A DNA stretch of 64,000 bases from Candidatus Sulfotelmatobacter kueseliae (GTDB taxonomy: Bacteria > Acidobacteriota > Terriglobia > Terriglobales > Acidobacteriaceae), in NCBI GenBank assembly GCA_900290255.1, contig OMOD01000046.1, forward strand, positions 1 through 64,000, written 5' to 3'. A model generated the notes under the pieces. That model ran no database searches, was not told where the DNA came from, and saw only the letters and a list, made by a program, of their open reading frames with translations. Of this stretch, positions 7,773 to 16,475 are shown in pieces. Numbering within the stretch: position 1 is the first letter of the stretch; each line of letters starts with the position of its first letter. The position numbers were made by a program, and so were the translations under genes.

Positions 7773-9104
7773 CCAGTGCTTGATCGCAGCGTAGGCCGCC
7801 GTGAGGCCGATCAACAAGGCGAGGCCGCTCATGAGGTTCACCCGCGAGTCCCACCAGGTCTTGCCGATGCAGAGCAGCACGACAGCCAGACCAAGGACGG
7901 AGCCCCATTCGCCCAGGGGTGAACGCGAGGGCAGTTTTGCTGCCTCTTCGGAAGTAAGCCGCCGTCGGAACGAAATGTGCGCAGCCAGCGACACAATCCA
8001 GCTGAGCATCATGCCCAGGAAGGCGCCGCGCAAAATGTATTCGAAGGCCTTGGCCGCGGCCCAGCGTTCCAGCACGAGGGCAACCAGAATTCCATACGCC
8101 GATACCAACAGCGCATACGCGGGCGCGCCGTTGCTGCTCAGGCGCCCCAGAACAGGCGGGGCCCATCCGGTGCGCGCCAGGGAAAACAGCATGCGCGACG
8201 AAATGTAGAGAGCAGCGTTCGCTCCCGAGAGTGCAGCCGTGAGCACAACAAAGTTCATGAAGTGCGCGGCTCCCAGAATGCTGATTGAGCGAAACACGGT
8301 AACGAATGGGCTCTCCGACACGCCCGCGTGATTCCACGGCATGATCCCGACCAGGACCGCGATCGCCCCCAGGTAAAGAAAGGCTAAGGCCATGAAGGTC
8401 GAACGAACCGCCCGCGTAACCTCCCTCGGTGAAGTTGATTCGCCCGAAGTGACGGCGACAAATTCCACGCCGCCGAAAGTGTAGATCGCGAACGTGATTG
8501 CCAGAAGCGGGGCGGTGGCGCCCAGCGGGAAGAATCCTCCGTGAGTCGTGTACTGCTGCGCGGCCCGCCCGCTGAGCAGCAGGACGGAGCCGGCCACGAT
8601 AAACGCGGCAATCACCGTCACTTTGATCATCGCGAACCAGAATTCAAAGCGTCCGTAGCTGTGAACCCTCAGGAGATTTGTTGAGAGAAGAAAGAGCGAG
8701 AAGATCAGCACCCACGCGATCGCCGGCACCCCCGGAAACCAAAGCCGCATGTAGGTGGCGGAGGCGACCATCTCGGCGCCGATGGAAACCGCTATGGCTG
8801 CCCAATACCCGGCGCGCGAAATGAAGCCGGCCCAGTCGTTGAGGTAGAGGTCGCCGTAGACCCCGAACGAGCCGGCGGCCGGATGCATGCTGGCGAGTTC
8901 GCCCAGCGCGAGCGAGACGGTCCAGCTGATGAACGCCGCGAGGGCAAAGCTCAGAATGACGGCCGGTCCGGCCAGTTCGATGGCGCTCGCAGTACCCAGC
9001 AGCAGCCCGGTTCCGATCGACCCGCCGACCGCCACCATCGTCATTTGTCCCGCGCTGAGCTGATGGCGCAGACCGGATTCTGCTCTAGCAGAGTCGTAGC
9101 CCAC
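7749..9104 (-). CDS. Amino acid permease (APC superfamily)
   Basis: 451 residues with about 12 hydrophobic segments. The N-terminus has the APC signature SAGQMTMVAVGGSIGTGLLLG (first helix, split by the GSIGTG substrate-binding loop), then GPAVILSFALAAFISW for helix 2. FAIYTFGGVEFVAVTSGE is helix 6, also family-typical. The start codon is GTG; the first ATG would remove the cytoplasmic lead and part of helix 1. It probably imports an amino acid for the downstream PLP enzyme. Substrate not predictable. The last codons lie in the repeat at 7680-7772. Confidence 0.88.
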   Translation of the reverse strand: MGYDSARAESGLRHQLSAGQMTMVAVGGSIGTGLLLGTASAIELAGPAVILSFALAAFISWTVSLALGELASMHPAAGSFGVYGDLYLNDWAGFISRAGYWAAIAVSIGAEMVASATYMRLWFPGVPAIAWVLIFSLFLLSTNLLRVHSYGRFEFWFAMIKVTVIAAFIVAGSVLLLSGRAAQQYTTHGGFFPLGATAPLLAITFAIYTFGGVEFVAVTSGESTSPREVTRAVRSTFMALAFLYLGAIAVLVGIMPWNHAGVSESPFVTVFRSISILGAAHFMNFVVLTAALSGANAALYISSRMLFSLARTGWAPPVLGRLSSNGAPAYALLVSAYGILVALVLERWAAAKAFEYILRGAFLGMMLSWIVSLAAHISFRRRLTSEEAAKLPSRSPLGEWGSVLGLAVVLLCIGKTWWDSRVNLMSGLALLIGLTAAYAAIKHWRGDRVIG

Positions 9105-9240
9105 CAGGGTCGTATATCAGAAACGGCAGAGAAGGTCTTGCAAAAACGACCTGAAGGTGGCCCGATCAGTCAATGCAAGGGCGTTCTGGTGAAACTCCCT
9201 ACAAGCCGACTTCGGGACAACGTCGGAGTCCGCGCTAAAC

Positions 9241-9264
9241 GTAACTTCAGGTTAGCCCGTCATC
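9241..9264. repeat. Diverged partial copy of the 47-bp intergenic repeat
   Basis: GTAACTTCAGGTTAGCCCGTCATC resembles the last half of the repeat at 13587-13633 and 19216-19262, which reads ATTACTTCNCGNTTGCCCGTCATC. It lies in the 9105-9388 intergenic stretch, about 125 bases before the GH2 gene. Confidence 0.45.
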
Positions 9265-9388
9265 CGGGCGCGACCTTATCCGACAAGTACTACAATCGGT
9301 GAGCAACCTTGCGCCTGGCTGTTTCGAATGGTCATCAAGACGCCCTGCGCTCGGTTCGCGTTCCAATCCAAGGGAAGAGGAGTCGTTG

Positions 9389-12100
9389 ATGGTTCGCCTT
9401 ATGAATCTGGGTTCTCTGGGCCTTGTTATTATTCTCTTCGTTGGCACAGCAGCAGCGTCCTCCACAGAAGTCACCCAATCCGCCAGCGTAGCACTTCGCG
9501 AGAATTGGTTCATCCAGCCTTCAGCCGATGTGCATGCAGACGGCGCCGCGATCTCGACGGCTGGGTTTCCTACGAACGGCTGGTATCCCGCGACGCTGCC
9601 CTCAACGGTTCTAAGCGCGCTGGTTGAGGACAAGGTGTATCCCGACCCCTACACCGGCATGAACCTGCGCTCCATCTCCGGTACGACGTATCCGGTATTT
9701 GAGGACTTCTCGAATATTCCGATGCCGCCAAACAGCCCCTTCCGGCAGCCGTGGTGGTATCGCACCGAATTCAAGCTCCCGCCTGAATACCGCGGAAGAA
9801 CTGTGTGGCTTAGCTTCGACGGCATCAACTACCGGGCAAATGTGTGGCTGAATAGTGTGCAGATTACCTCCTCGGAAAAGCTGGCCGGCACCTGGCGGCT
9901 GTTTCAGTTCGATGTGACGGCTGCTGCGAAGCCCGGCGAAACGAACTCTCTCGCCGTCGAGATATTTCCCCCTCAGCCGCATGACCTCGCCATTACGCTC
10001 GTCGACTGGGCCCCGATGCCGCCAGATAAAGAAATGGGCATCTGGCGTGACGTGCATATTACGGCCACTGGGCCGATCGCCTTGCGTTATCCGGCTGTGC
10101 TGGCCAAGCTAAACCTCCCTTCTACTGACCGGGCCATGTTGACGATACGAGCGGAGTTGACCAATACCGCCGACCATCCGGTCGAAGGTGTGGTGAAGGG
10201 ACAAATCGAGAATCTCGCCTTCGAGCAGCCAGTACGCCTCGGCCCCAAACAGACCCAGGTAGTCCACTTCACGCCAGAGAAGTTTCCGCAGCTCACTCTC
10301 GTCAATCCCCGCCTGTGGTGGCCGGCGCAAGTTGGAAAGCAGGAGCTCTACCCATTGGACCTTACAGTCGAAGTACAGGGACAGGCCTCCGATTCAGCGC
10401 ATATTCGTTTCGGAGTCCGCCAAGTCACTTCGAACATTGACGAGAAAGGTCACAGGATCTTTCAAATCAATGGCAAGAATATTCTGATCCGAGGAGCCGG
10501 TTACAGCTTCGACCTGCTGCTGCGATCCTCGCCGGAAAGGCAGCAGACCGAACTTAACTACGTCCGTGATCTCAACCTCAATGCGGTGCGGTTGGAAGGC
10601 AAACTGGAAAACGACCACTTCTTCGACCTCGCCGACCAGATGGGTATTCTCGTGATGCCCGGCTGGTGCTGTTGCGACCAATGGGAAAACTGGCCTGACT
10701 GGGACCAGGAAAACAAACTCATCGCGGGAGATTCACTGCGCGACCAGATTCGGCGTCTGGAGCGACATCCTTCCGTGATCAGCTGGATGTATGGCAGTGA
10801 CTTCGCGCCTCCGGCCCGGATCGAGAAGATGTATTTGGGAATTCTGCAGGAGTTGGAATGGCCGAACCCCTCGATCTCATCGGCGGCAGCCCGGACGACC
10901 ACCGTGGGACCAAGCGGCGTTAAGATGACGGGGCCTTACGAATATGTGGCGCCATCGTTTTGGTATCTCGACACGCGCCACGGCGGAGCGTTCGGCTTCA
11001 ACACTGAAACCAGTCCGGGCCCAGCAATTCCGCCCGTCGCGAGTCTGCGGCGCATGCTGCCCCCGGACCATCTCTGGCCGATTGATTCGGTGTGGGAATA
11101 CCACGCGGGCGGGATGTCTCGCACACTGAATGTGTTCACCGAGGCCCTCAACGAACGCTACGGACCGGCGAAATCGGTGGAGGAGTATGCACTTAAAGCC
11201 CAACTCCAGGCTTATGAGGCCCACCGGGCCATGATGGAAGCCTATGGTCGCAACAAATACACCTCGACCGGGATCATTCAGTGGATGCTAAACAACGCCT
11301 GGCCCAGCATGATCTGGCACATGTACGACTGGTATCTCCGCCCCGGAGGATCGTATTTCGGAGTGAAGAAGGCATGTGAACCGCTGCACGTGCAATACTC
11401 CTACGACGACCGTTCGATCGTGGTGGTGAATTCTTATTATCAACCGTTCGCCAACCTCAAAGTCACCGCCAAGGTGTTCAACCTCGACATGACCGAGAAG
11501 TTCTCGAAAGAGGCGGAGGTCAGCATCGGTCCGGATAGTAGTACGCGTGCGCTCACCTTGCCTCCAATCGACGGACTCAGCACTACATACTTCGTCAGCC
11601 TCACGCTTGAATCGGCTGGCCAAATCAAGAGTAGAAACTTTTATTGGCTCTCCACCCGCGAGGAGACCATCGACTGGAGCCGACAGGAGGAAGATCCTAC
11701 CGGCGAATATGACATCTCGACCTGGGCGCCCAACAAGACTTTCGCCGACTATAGCGCGTTGAACACGCTGTCGAGAGTGGACTTGGACGTCACCGCTCAG
11801 AATAGAAGAGATGGCCAGGAAGGCTCGACTACAGTGACCGTGCACAACCCGACATCGACTCTTGCTCTCGCTGTGCATCTGACGGTCAATAAATCGTCGA
11901 GCGGCCGCGTCAGCCGTGAAGGCGAGGAGGACAATGAAATACTGCCCGTGCTATGGCAGGACAATTACTTCGCTTTGCTGCCCGGCGAGACGCGCCAAGT
12001 GACTGCCACATATCGCCTCGGCGATAAGCGCAAGGCGACTCCCAGCGTCGAAATTGAAGGATGGAACGTGAATCGCAAGACTGCCTATGTTCAGCAGTAG
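9389..12100 (+). CDS. Secreted GH2 glycoside hydrolase, exo-beta-glucosaminidase-like
   Basis: 903 residues with a signal peptide at the ATG at 9389 (an AGAGGAG sequence precedes it; a longer frame opens at 9299). GH2 layout: N-terminal galactose-binding sandwich (about 50-210), immunoglobulin-like domain, TIM barrel (about 340-640), then C-terminal beta domains. The probable acid is Asp471 in SDFAPPARIEK and the nucleophile Glu540 in NTETSPGP; these match the positions and motifs I recall for the chitosan-acting exo-beta-D-glucosaminidase CsxA (Asp469, Glu541). The ordinary GH2 acid motif NE is replaced by SD, typical of that subgroup. It probably removes terminal glucosamine from chitosan oligomers outside the cytoplasm. 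Confidence 0.88.
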   Translation: MVRLMNLGSLGLVIILFVGTAAASSTEVTQSASVALRENWFIQPSADVHADGAAISTAGFPTNGWYPATLPSTVLSALVEDKVYPDPYTGMNLRSISGTTYPVFEDFSNIPMPPNSPFRQPWWYRTEFKLPPEYRGRTVWLSFDGINYRANVWLNSVQITSSEKLAGTWRLFQFDVTAAAKPGETNSLAVEIFPPQPHDLAITLVDWAPMPPDKEMGIWRDVHITATGPIALRYPAVLAKLNLPSTDRAMLTIRAELTNTADHPVEGVVKGQIENLAFEQPVRLGPKQTQVVHFTPEKFPQLTLVNPRLWWPAQVGKQELYPLDLTVEVQGQASDSAHIRFGVRQVTSNIDEKGHRIFQINGKNILIRGAGYSFDLLLRSSPERQQTELNYVRDLNLNAVRLEGKLENDHFFDLADQMGILVMPGWCCCDQWENWPDWDQENKLIAGDSLRDQIRRLERHPSVISWMYGSDFAPPARIEKMYLGILQELEWPNPSISSAAARTTTVGPSGVKMTGPYEYVAPSFWYLDTRHGGAFGFNTETSPGPAIPPVASLRRMLPPDHLWPIDSVWEYHAGGMSRTLNVFTEALNERYGPAKSVEEYALKAQLQAYEAHRAMMEAYGRNKYTSTGIIQWMLNNAWPSMIWHMYDWYLRPGGSYFGVKKACEPLHVQYSYDDRSIVVVNSYYQPFANLKVTAKVFNLDMTEKFSKEAEVSIGPDSSTRALTLPPIDGLSTTYFVSLTLESAGQIKSRNFYWLSTREETIDWSRQEEDPTGEYDISTWAPNKTFADYSALNTLSRVDLDVTAQNRRDGQEGSTTVTVHNPTSTLALAVHLTVNKSSSGRVSREGEEDNEILPVLWQDNYFALLPGETRQVTATYRLGDKRKATPSVEIEGWNVNRKTAYVQQ

Positions 12101-12165
12101 ATTTCCAGCAATAAATCCAAGTCGGTGAACACAGAATCCAATCACGGGAAAATAAGGGCAATTAC

Positions 12166-13518
12166 ATGATCTCTCGACTCCCTTCCGAAACGCACCGCCA
12201 GGACCTGGACAAGGCCCTCCGGGTATTGCAGGACACACCCGCAATCGAACGCGAATTTATGGCACCGCTTGAAGAATTTCAAGCGCGTGTTCGCCGCACC
12301 AATCAAGCATTGCAGTGTCACGGCCACACGGTTGGCCTTGTCTTTTCCGACGAGCACTATGCCGGCGACGTCCCTTACCTCGGCGGAAATACAAACATTT
12401 CCATCGAACAAGTGGCGGGCATTATCGGACCAAACGGATTTCATGTCGTGGCGGGCCTGGAGGGCGGATATGTTGCCGAGCAACTCGCCGGCCGCTCCGG
12501 CGCGACGGTCCACAAGGTCGAATTGCTGCAGCTGGCCGACGAGAAGTATCCCATCCGCGCCGAGCGCCTGGAGGACGTCATCAAAGCCGCGGCCGGCAAG
12601 GACGTAGATCACATCGCCCTCCTGACTCCACGCCAGGTAATCCCCGCCGGCCTGGTCGAATACCTCGACAATATCTACGGCAGGGAGGGGGTAGTCGACG
12701 CCCAGGAACTTTACTATCGTGTGAAGTATGAGAAGAGCGAGATTGAGATGCGCCTCATTGCCGATGCGTGCATCATAGCGGATGCGATGTTGCGCGCCAT
12801 GTTGGCGGTTCTCCGTCCCGGACGTCTCGAAACTGAAGTTGCGGCCTGGGGCGCCTGGGTCGGCCGCATGCTGGGTTCCGAGCGCGATGGCTTCCAAATC
12901 ATGGTCGGCGCCAACACCGCCAACCGCACGCTGATCGGTCCGGCACTGAACCGGCAAATTCGCGAGGGCGATTGGGTTCACCTGGGCGTCGCACCGAAAC
13001 GCGATGGACTGACCGCCTGCATTCGCCGGTCCGTGATTGCGGTGGACTCGCCCACGAAAGTTACTCCGGAGCAGAAGTTCTGGTTCGATCTGGTTGAGGA
13101 AGGATACGACGTCGGCGAGCGCTGGTATCGCGAAGTCGCCGGCAAACAATTACCCGCGCGGCTGCAGGAGCAGTCTCTCGTCGACTTTTTTGCAGGACAC
13201 TCGCAAGAGATCTCGCGTCGTATAGGCCGGGAGATCAATCTCGCACAGCAGAAGCCCTACACTGGCACGCACAACTCCGGCTATACGGAGTGCCAGGAGT
13301 TCTTTGGCGCCATCACGCTCGACAGCCAGGAACCGTTAGGCAATCAGATTGTCACCATGCTGGACGTGGCGTTGCGCGGAATCGGGGACCGCTGGAATGA
13401 CGTTGTGATCCCCGGCTTCGATTTCTGCGTGGTAGAGAACACCCTGGGCAAGTACGGTACGCGAGTCGAAACGCTGACCAAAGTACCCATCAATGTCCAG
13501 GAGTTGGTGGTTCCCTAG
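12166..13518 (+). CDS. M24-family (pita-bread fold) protein, metal ligands apparently altered
   Basis: 450 residues, 65 bases after the GH2 gene. The N-terminal creatinase-like domain (about 1-180) and C-terminal pita-bread fold are suggested by IEMRLIADACIIADAMLRAM, GREINLAQQ and GTHNSGY. True M24 aminopeptidases need two Asp, one His and two Glu for metals. Here the expected first region reads GDWVHLGVAPKRDGL, with Gly where the first ligand Asp is usual, and the second Asp site reads TACIRRS. The His (THNSGY) is kept, and the C-terminal pair reads TMLDVAL and VVENTLG. It may be a metal-independent, creatinase-like hydrolase or a pseudoenzyme. No signal peptide. Confidence 0.8.
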   Translation: MISRLPSETHRQDLDKALRVLQDTPAIEREFMAPLEEFQARVRRTNQALQCHGHTVGLVFSDEHYAGDVPYLGGNTNISIEQVAGIIGPNGFHVVAGLEGGYVAEQLAGRSGATVHKVELLQLADEKYPIRAERLEDVIKAAAGKDVDHIALLTPRQVIPAGLVEYLDNIYGREGVVDAQELYYRVKYEKSEIEMRLIADACIIADAMLRAMLAVLRPGRLETEVAAWGAWVGRMLGSERDGFQIMVGANTANRTLIGPALNRQIREGDWVHLGVAPKRDGLTACIRRSVIAVDSPTKVTPEQKFWFDLVEEGYDVGERWYREVAGKQLPARLQEQSLVDFFAGHSQEISRRIGREINLAQQKPYTGTHNSGYTECQEFFGAITLDSQEPLGNQIVTMLDVALRGIGDRWNDVVIPGFDFCVVENTLGKYGTRVETLTKVPINVQELVVP

Positions 13519-13586
13519 CCATCGAGCCATGCTTCGCCGTCCGAACCGCAACCACAAAACCTGTTGCCAATTGTGTCGCTCCCGAG

Positions 13587-13633
13587 TTGTCGGCAACCCT
13601 TACCTTGGGATTACTTCCCGCTTGCCCGTCATC
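13587..13633. repeat. 47-bp intergenic repeat, copy 1
   Basis: Starts TTGTCGGCAA and ends TTGCCCGTCATC, and matches 19216-19262 at 44 of 47 positions. It lies in the gene-free stretch 13519-13808 between convergent genes. No open frame or terminator is evident there. Both copies are close to the tandem kinase genes (one beyond each end). Confidence 0.75.
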
Positions 13634-13808
13634 TGCCCGCAATAGGCAGCAAGCGCCAATCGAACTTCCAATTTCCAAAAGCCGACTTCCGGTCCTGGTT
13701 TGTCTGCTTTCTGGGCTAGGGCTGACGAAGGCTGGCGAAGGGAAACGGTGTTCGATGAAATTGAGCGGCTTGGTAGCCACTGGAACAGGGATCGCCCGCC
13801 GCTCAGAG

Positions 13809-16475
13809 TTATTTCTTCAAGCCTGCCGTCCAGTTCACTACCACGTTGATGGCATGGGTCGATTCACCCACGTCCATATTCGTGATTACGCGTCCGTCTG
13901 GCGCAACATCCCACGCCTGACCGTAAGTCGTGACCCGCGGGCGGGCGTTCACATAGAGGCGCGCCACTCCGATCTCTGCGTTTTTTCCATGCGCGGCAAA
14001 TTGGACCTTCACCAATGTACCGTCCATCCTCTCGTACAACAGTGCCTGCCCGTTCGGGAACCAATGGACGGAACGTGCTCCGCCGTTGGAAACCAGCCAT
14101 TTGCCGTTGGCATCGGGGAAGCTGGTGACATACGCCTCGATGGCGCCGCTTTCCGTGGAAAGATAGGCCACCCATTTACTATCGGGGGAAAAGTGAGCCC
14201 CAAGGGCTGGCAAAAATGATGATTGGAGGAACAGCCTGGGCTTGCGCTCGCCGTTAATAGGGAGCATATACAAACCGAAGGGCGCAGGCGGAGCGGCTGC
14301 ATGATACAGAAGATACTGTCCGTCTTTCGACCAGTCATCGATCGTATTAAGTACCGTTCCGGCCGAGACCAACTCCTCCTGCTTGCCTGAACCTCCGGCC
14401 TCCTTGAGGTACATTCTCGACCCGGAACTCCCGACCTCAGAAAAGGCAACGCGGCCGCCATCCGGCGCCCAGGCGACTCTGCTGATAAACCCAGCATCAG
14501 TAAAGGTGAGGCGCGTTTTGACCCCGCGAGCTAGATCGTAGATCCACAGCTCCACATGGGGCGAGCCGATGGTCACCGCCAGCCTGTGGCCATCTGGGGA
14601 TAGCCACAAGTCGCGATAGTTGTCATTCTCAGCGGCTTTGGTCGCTGCTTTGCTTGCCGGCGACAGCCAGAGTAATTGCGACGGCTTTGCCGTGTTGCCC
14701 GCCTGATACACGAGAACCCCGGCCGGTGAAACGTCGAACGCACTGTGCCACGTTCCCGGATTGTGATTCACGTCTTGTGCAACTGCTACAGCGTCACCGT
14801 TCAGCTCGCCGCTGCGCTCATTGAACGGCACTGCCATGAGTATGTTGCTCTGCACACAGAGGAGATATCCGGGCGCGACCACTGCATTACTGTCCGCCGG
14901 CATAAGCATCCGCTCCTTCTTGCCATCGAGCCAGGCCAGGTAGATGCCGTTATGCTCGTTTGCCGCAGGATTGCCGTGAGAGCTGGCGAGATAGAGGAAA
15001 CGTTTGCCGTCCGCGAGCCACACCGGCCAGCGGTGCGTAGTGTGCAGTTCGTGATTGATGGTGGTGACGGCTCTGGCTGCGCCCCCACTTGCTCCCACCA
15101 CAAAAACGGGTTTGGTTGGTTCGGGCACAAACAGGATCATATTGTTCGTGCCCCAGCTTCCGCCGCGGCCGCGAGGTGCTTCCGCCAATTCCAACACCGG
15201 GCCAGCCCCAATCGGCGCCTTCTTCAATTTGCCGTTTGCGAAAAATCCCACCCACTTGCCGTCGGGTGACCAAAACGGATAGGTTCCTCCTTCCGTGCCA
15301 TTCAACGGGCGGGCTTCGTTGCCGTTCAATGCGCGCACCCATAGACGCGACCGGCCTTGATCGTCTCTTGCAGTAAACGCGATGTTGGTGCCGTCCGGCG
15401 AGATCACCACCGGACCGGCCGCATCGTCGTCCGCCAACTGGAAGTCGGTCTTTTCCGGCGCCGGAATCAACGCCCGCACCTCAACTGCGGGAGTAGACTG
15501 CCTAGGCAGGACGAAGATTGTTACAACCAGAGCTGCCATCAACACAACAACACAAGCAACGGCCAGCGCTTTCACGGTTCGGTTCGGTGTACCCGCCTTC
15601 GGCGTTTCGGTGGGCCGGCCAGCTGTAGCAATCCATTTCAGTTCCGCCCTCAGGTCGGCGGCGCTTTGCCAGCGCTCTTCAGGATCCTTCGCCAGCGCCC
15701 GCTCCACCACATGATCGAGAGCTTGGGGAGTGAGCGGCTGCACGGCGGAGATTGGCTCCGGTTCTTTCTCCAGGATCGCGCTCATTACACTGATCTGAGT
15801 CTTGCCGGCAAAGGCGCGTTTGCCGGTGAGCATCTCGTAGAGGACGGCTCCGAGGGCAAAGATGTCGGTGCGTGCGTCCGCTTCCTGCCCCTGAACCTGC
15901 TCCGGCGCCATGTACTGAAAGGTCCCGACGATCTTGCCTTCCTGGGTCAAAGGCCTGCTCATGGTGGCTACTGAACCCGATGCCATTCCGCTTAGGCCTT
16001 GAACCGGCTTTGCCAGGCCGAAATCCAGAAGCTTCGCCCCGGATTTTGTGAGCATGACGTTCCCGGGCTTGAGGTCACGGTGCACAATGCCACTCTTGTG
16101 CGCCTTATCCAGTGCCTCGGCAATCTCAATTGCGCATTGGAGCGCTTGCGCGAGTGGCAGGGGACCTTTGTCCAGGCGACGTTGCAGTGACTCGCCCTCC
16201 AACAGTTCCATCACCAGATAGTCAGTGCCATCCTGTGAACCCACGTCGTAAAGATGGCAGATATGGGGATGCGACAGCGCTGAAATCGCTCGCGCTTCTC
16301 GCTCGAAGCGCGCCTTCAGATCAGGATTGGAGGAAAGGTCCTCAGGCAAAACTTTGATGGCGACGTCGCGCCCCAGGCGTGCGTCCCGCGCGCGGTAGAC
16401 CTCGCCCATGCCGCCAGCGCCGAGCGGCGAGACGATTTCATAGGGGCCTAGTTTCGTGCCTGCTGCGAGCGTCAT
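13809..16475 (-). CDS. Transmembrane Ser/Thr protein kinase with C-terminal beta-propeller (second of pair)
   Basis: 888 residues. Kinase domain about 12-280: P-loop GAGGMGEVYRA (19-29), Lys41, HRDLKPGN (132-139), DFG 151-153; one transmembrane helix about 303-324; then an extracytoplasmic TolB/PD40-type propeller with repeats such as SPDGTNIAFTA and SPDGKWVGFF. The layout suggests signal sensing outside coupled to phosphorylation inside, as in PknB-like receptors. ATG at 16475 is chosen because it gives the standard MTLAAGTKLGPYEI opening and overlaps the upstream kinase's stop (ATGA). Ligand and targets are unknown. Confidence 0.93.
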   Translation of the reverse strand: MTLAAGTKLGPYEIVSPLGAGGMGEVYRARDARLGRDVAIKVLPEDLSSNPDLKARFEREARAISALSHPHICHLYDVGSQDGTDYLVMELLEGESLQRRLDKGPLPLAQALQCAIEIAEALDKAHKSGIVHRDLKPGNVMLTKSGAKLLDFGLAKPVQGLSGMASGSVATMSRPLTQEGKIVGTFQYMAPEQVQGQEADARTDIFALGAVLYEMLTGKRAFAGKTQISVMSAILEKEPEPISAVQPLTPQALDHVVERALAKDPEERWQSAADLRAELKWIATAGRPTETPKAGTPNRTVKALAVACVVVLMAALVVTIFVLPRQSTPAVEVRALIPAPEKTDFQLADDDAAGPVVISPDGTNIAFTARDDQGRSRLWVRALNGNEARPLNGTEGGTYPFWSPDGKWVGFFANGKLKKAPIGAGPVLELAEAPRGRGGSWGTNNMILFVPEPTKPVFVVGASGGAARAVTTINHELHTTHRWPVWLADGKRFLYLASSHGNPAANEHNGIYLAWLDGKKERMLMPADSNAVVAPGYLLCVQSNILMAVPFNERSGELNGDAVAVAQDVNHNPGTWHSAFDVSPAGVLVYQAGNTAKPSQLLWLSPASKAATKAAENDNYRDLWLSPDGHRLAVTIGSPHVELWIYDLARGVKTRLTFTDAGFISRVAWAPDGGRVAFSEVGSSGSRMYLKEAGGSGKQEELVSAGTVLNTIDDWSKDGQYLLYHAAAPPAPFGLYMLPINGERKPRLFLQSSFLPALGAHFSPDSKWVAYLSTESGAIEAYVTSFPDANGKWLVSNGGARSVHWFPNGQALLYERMDGTLVKVQFAAHGKNAEIGVARLYVNARPRVTTYGQAWDVAPDGRVITNMDVGESTHAINVVVNWTAGLKK

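Noticed and set aside
7720..8337. 205-residue frame opposite the permease
   Set aside because: Shadow in another frame of the permease; no family features.
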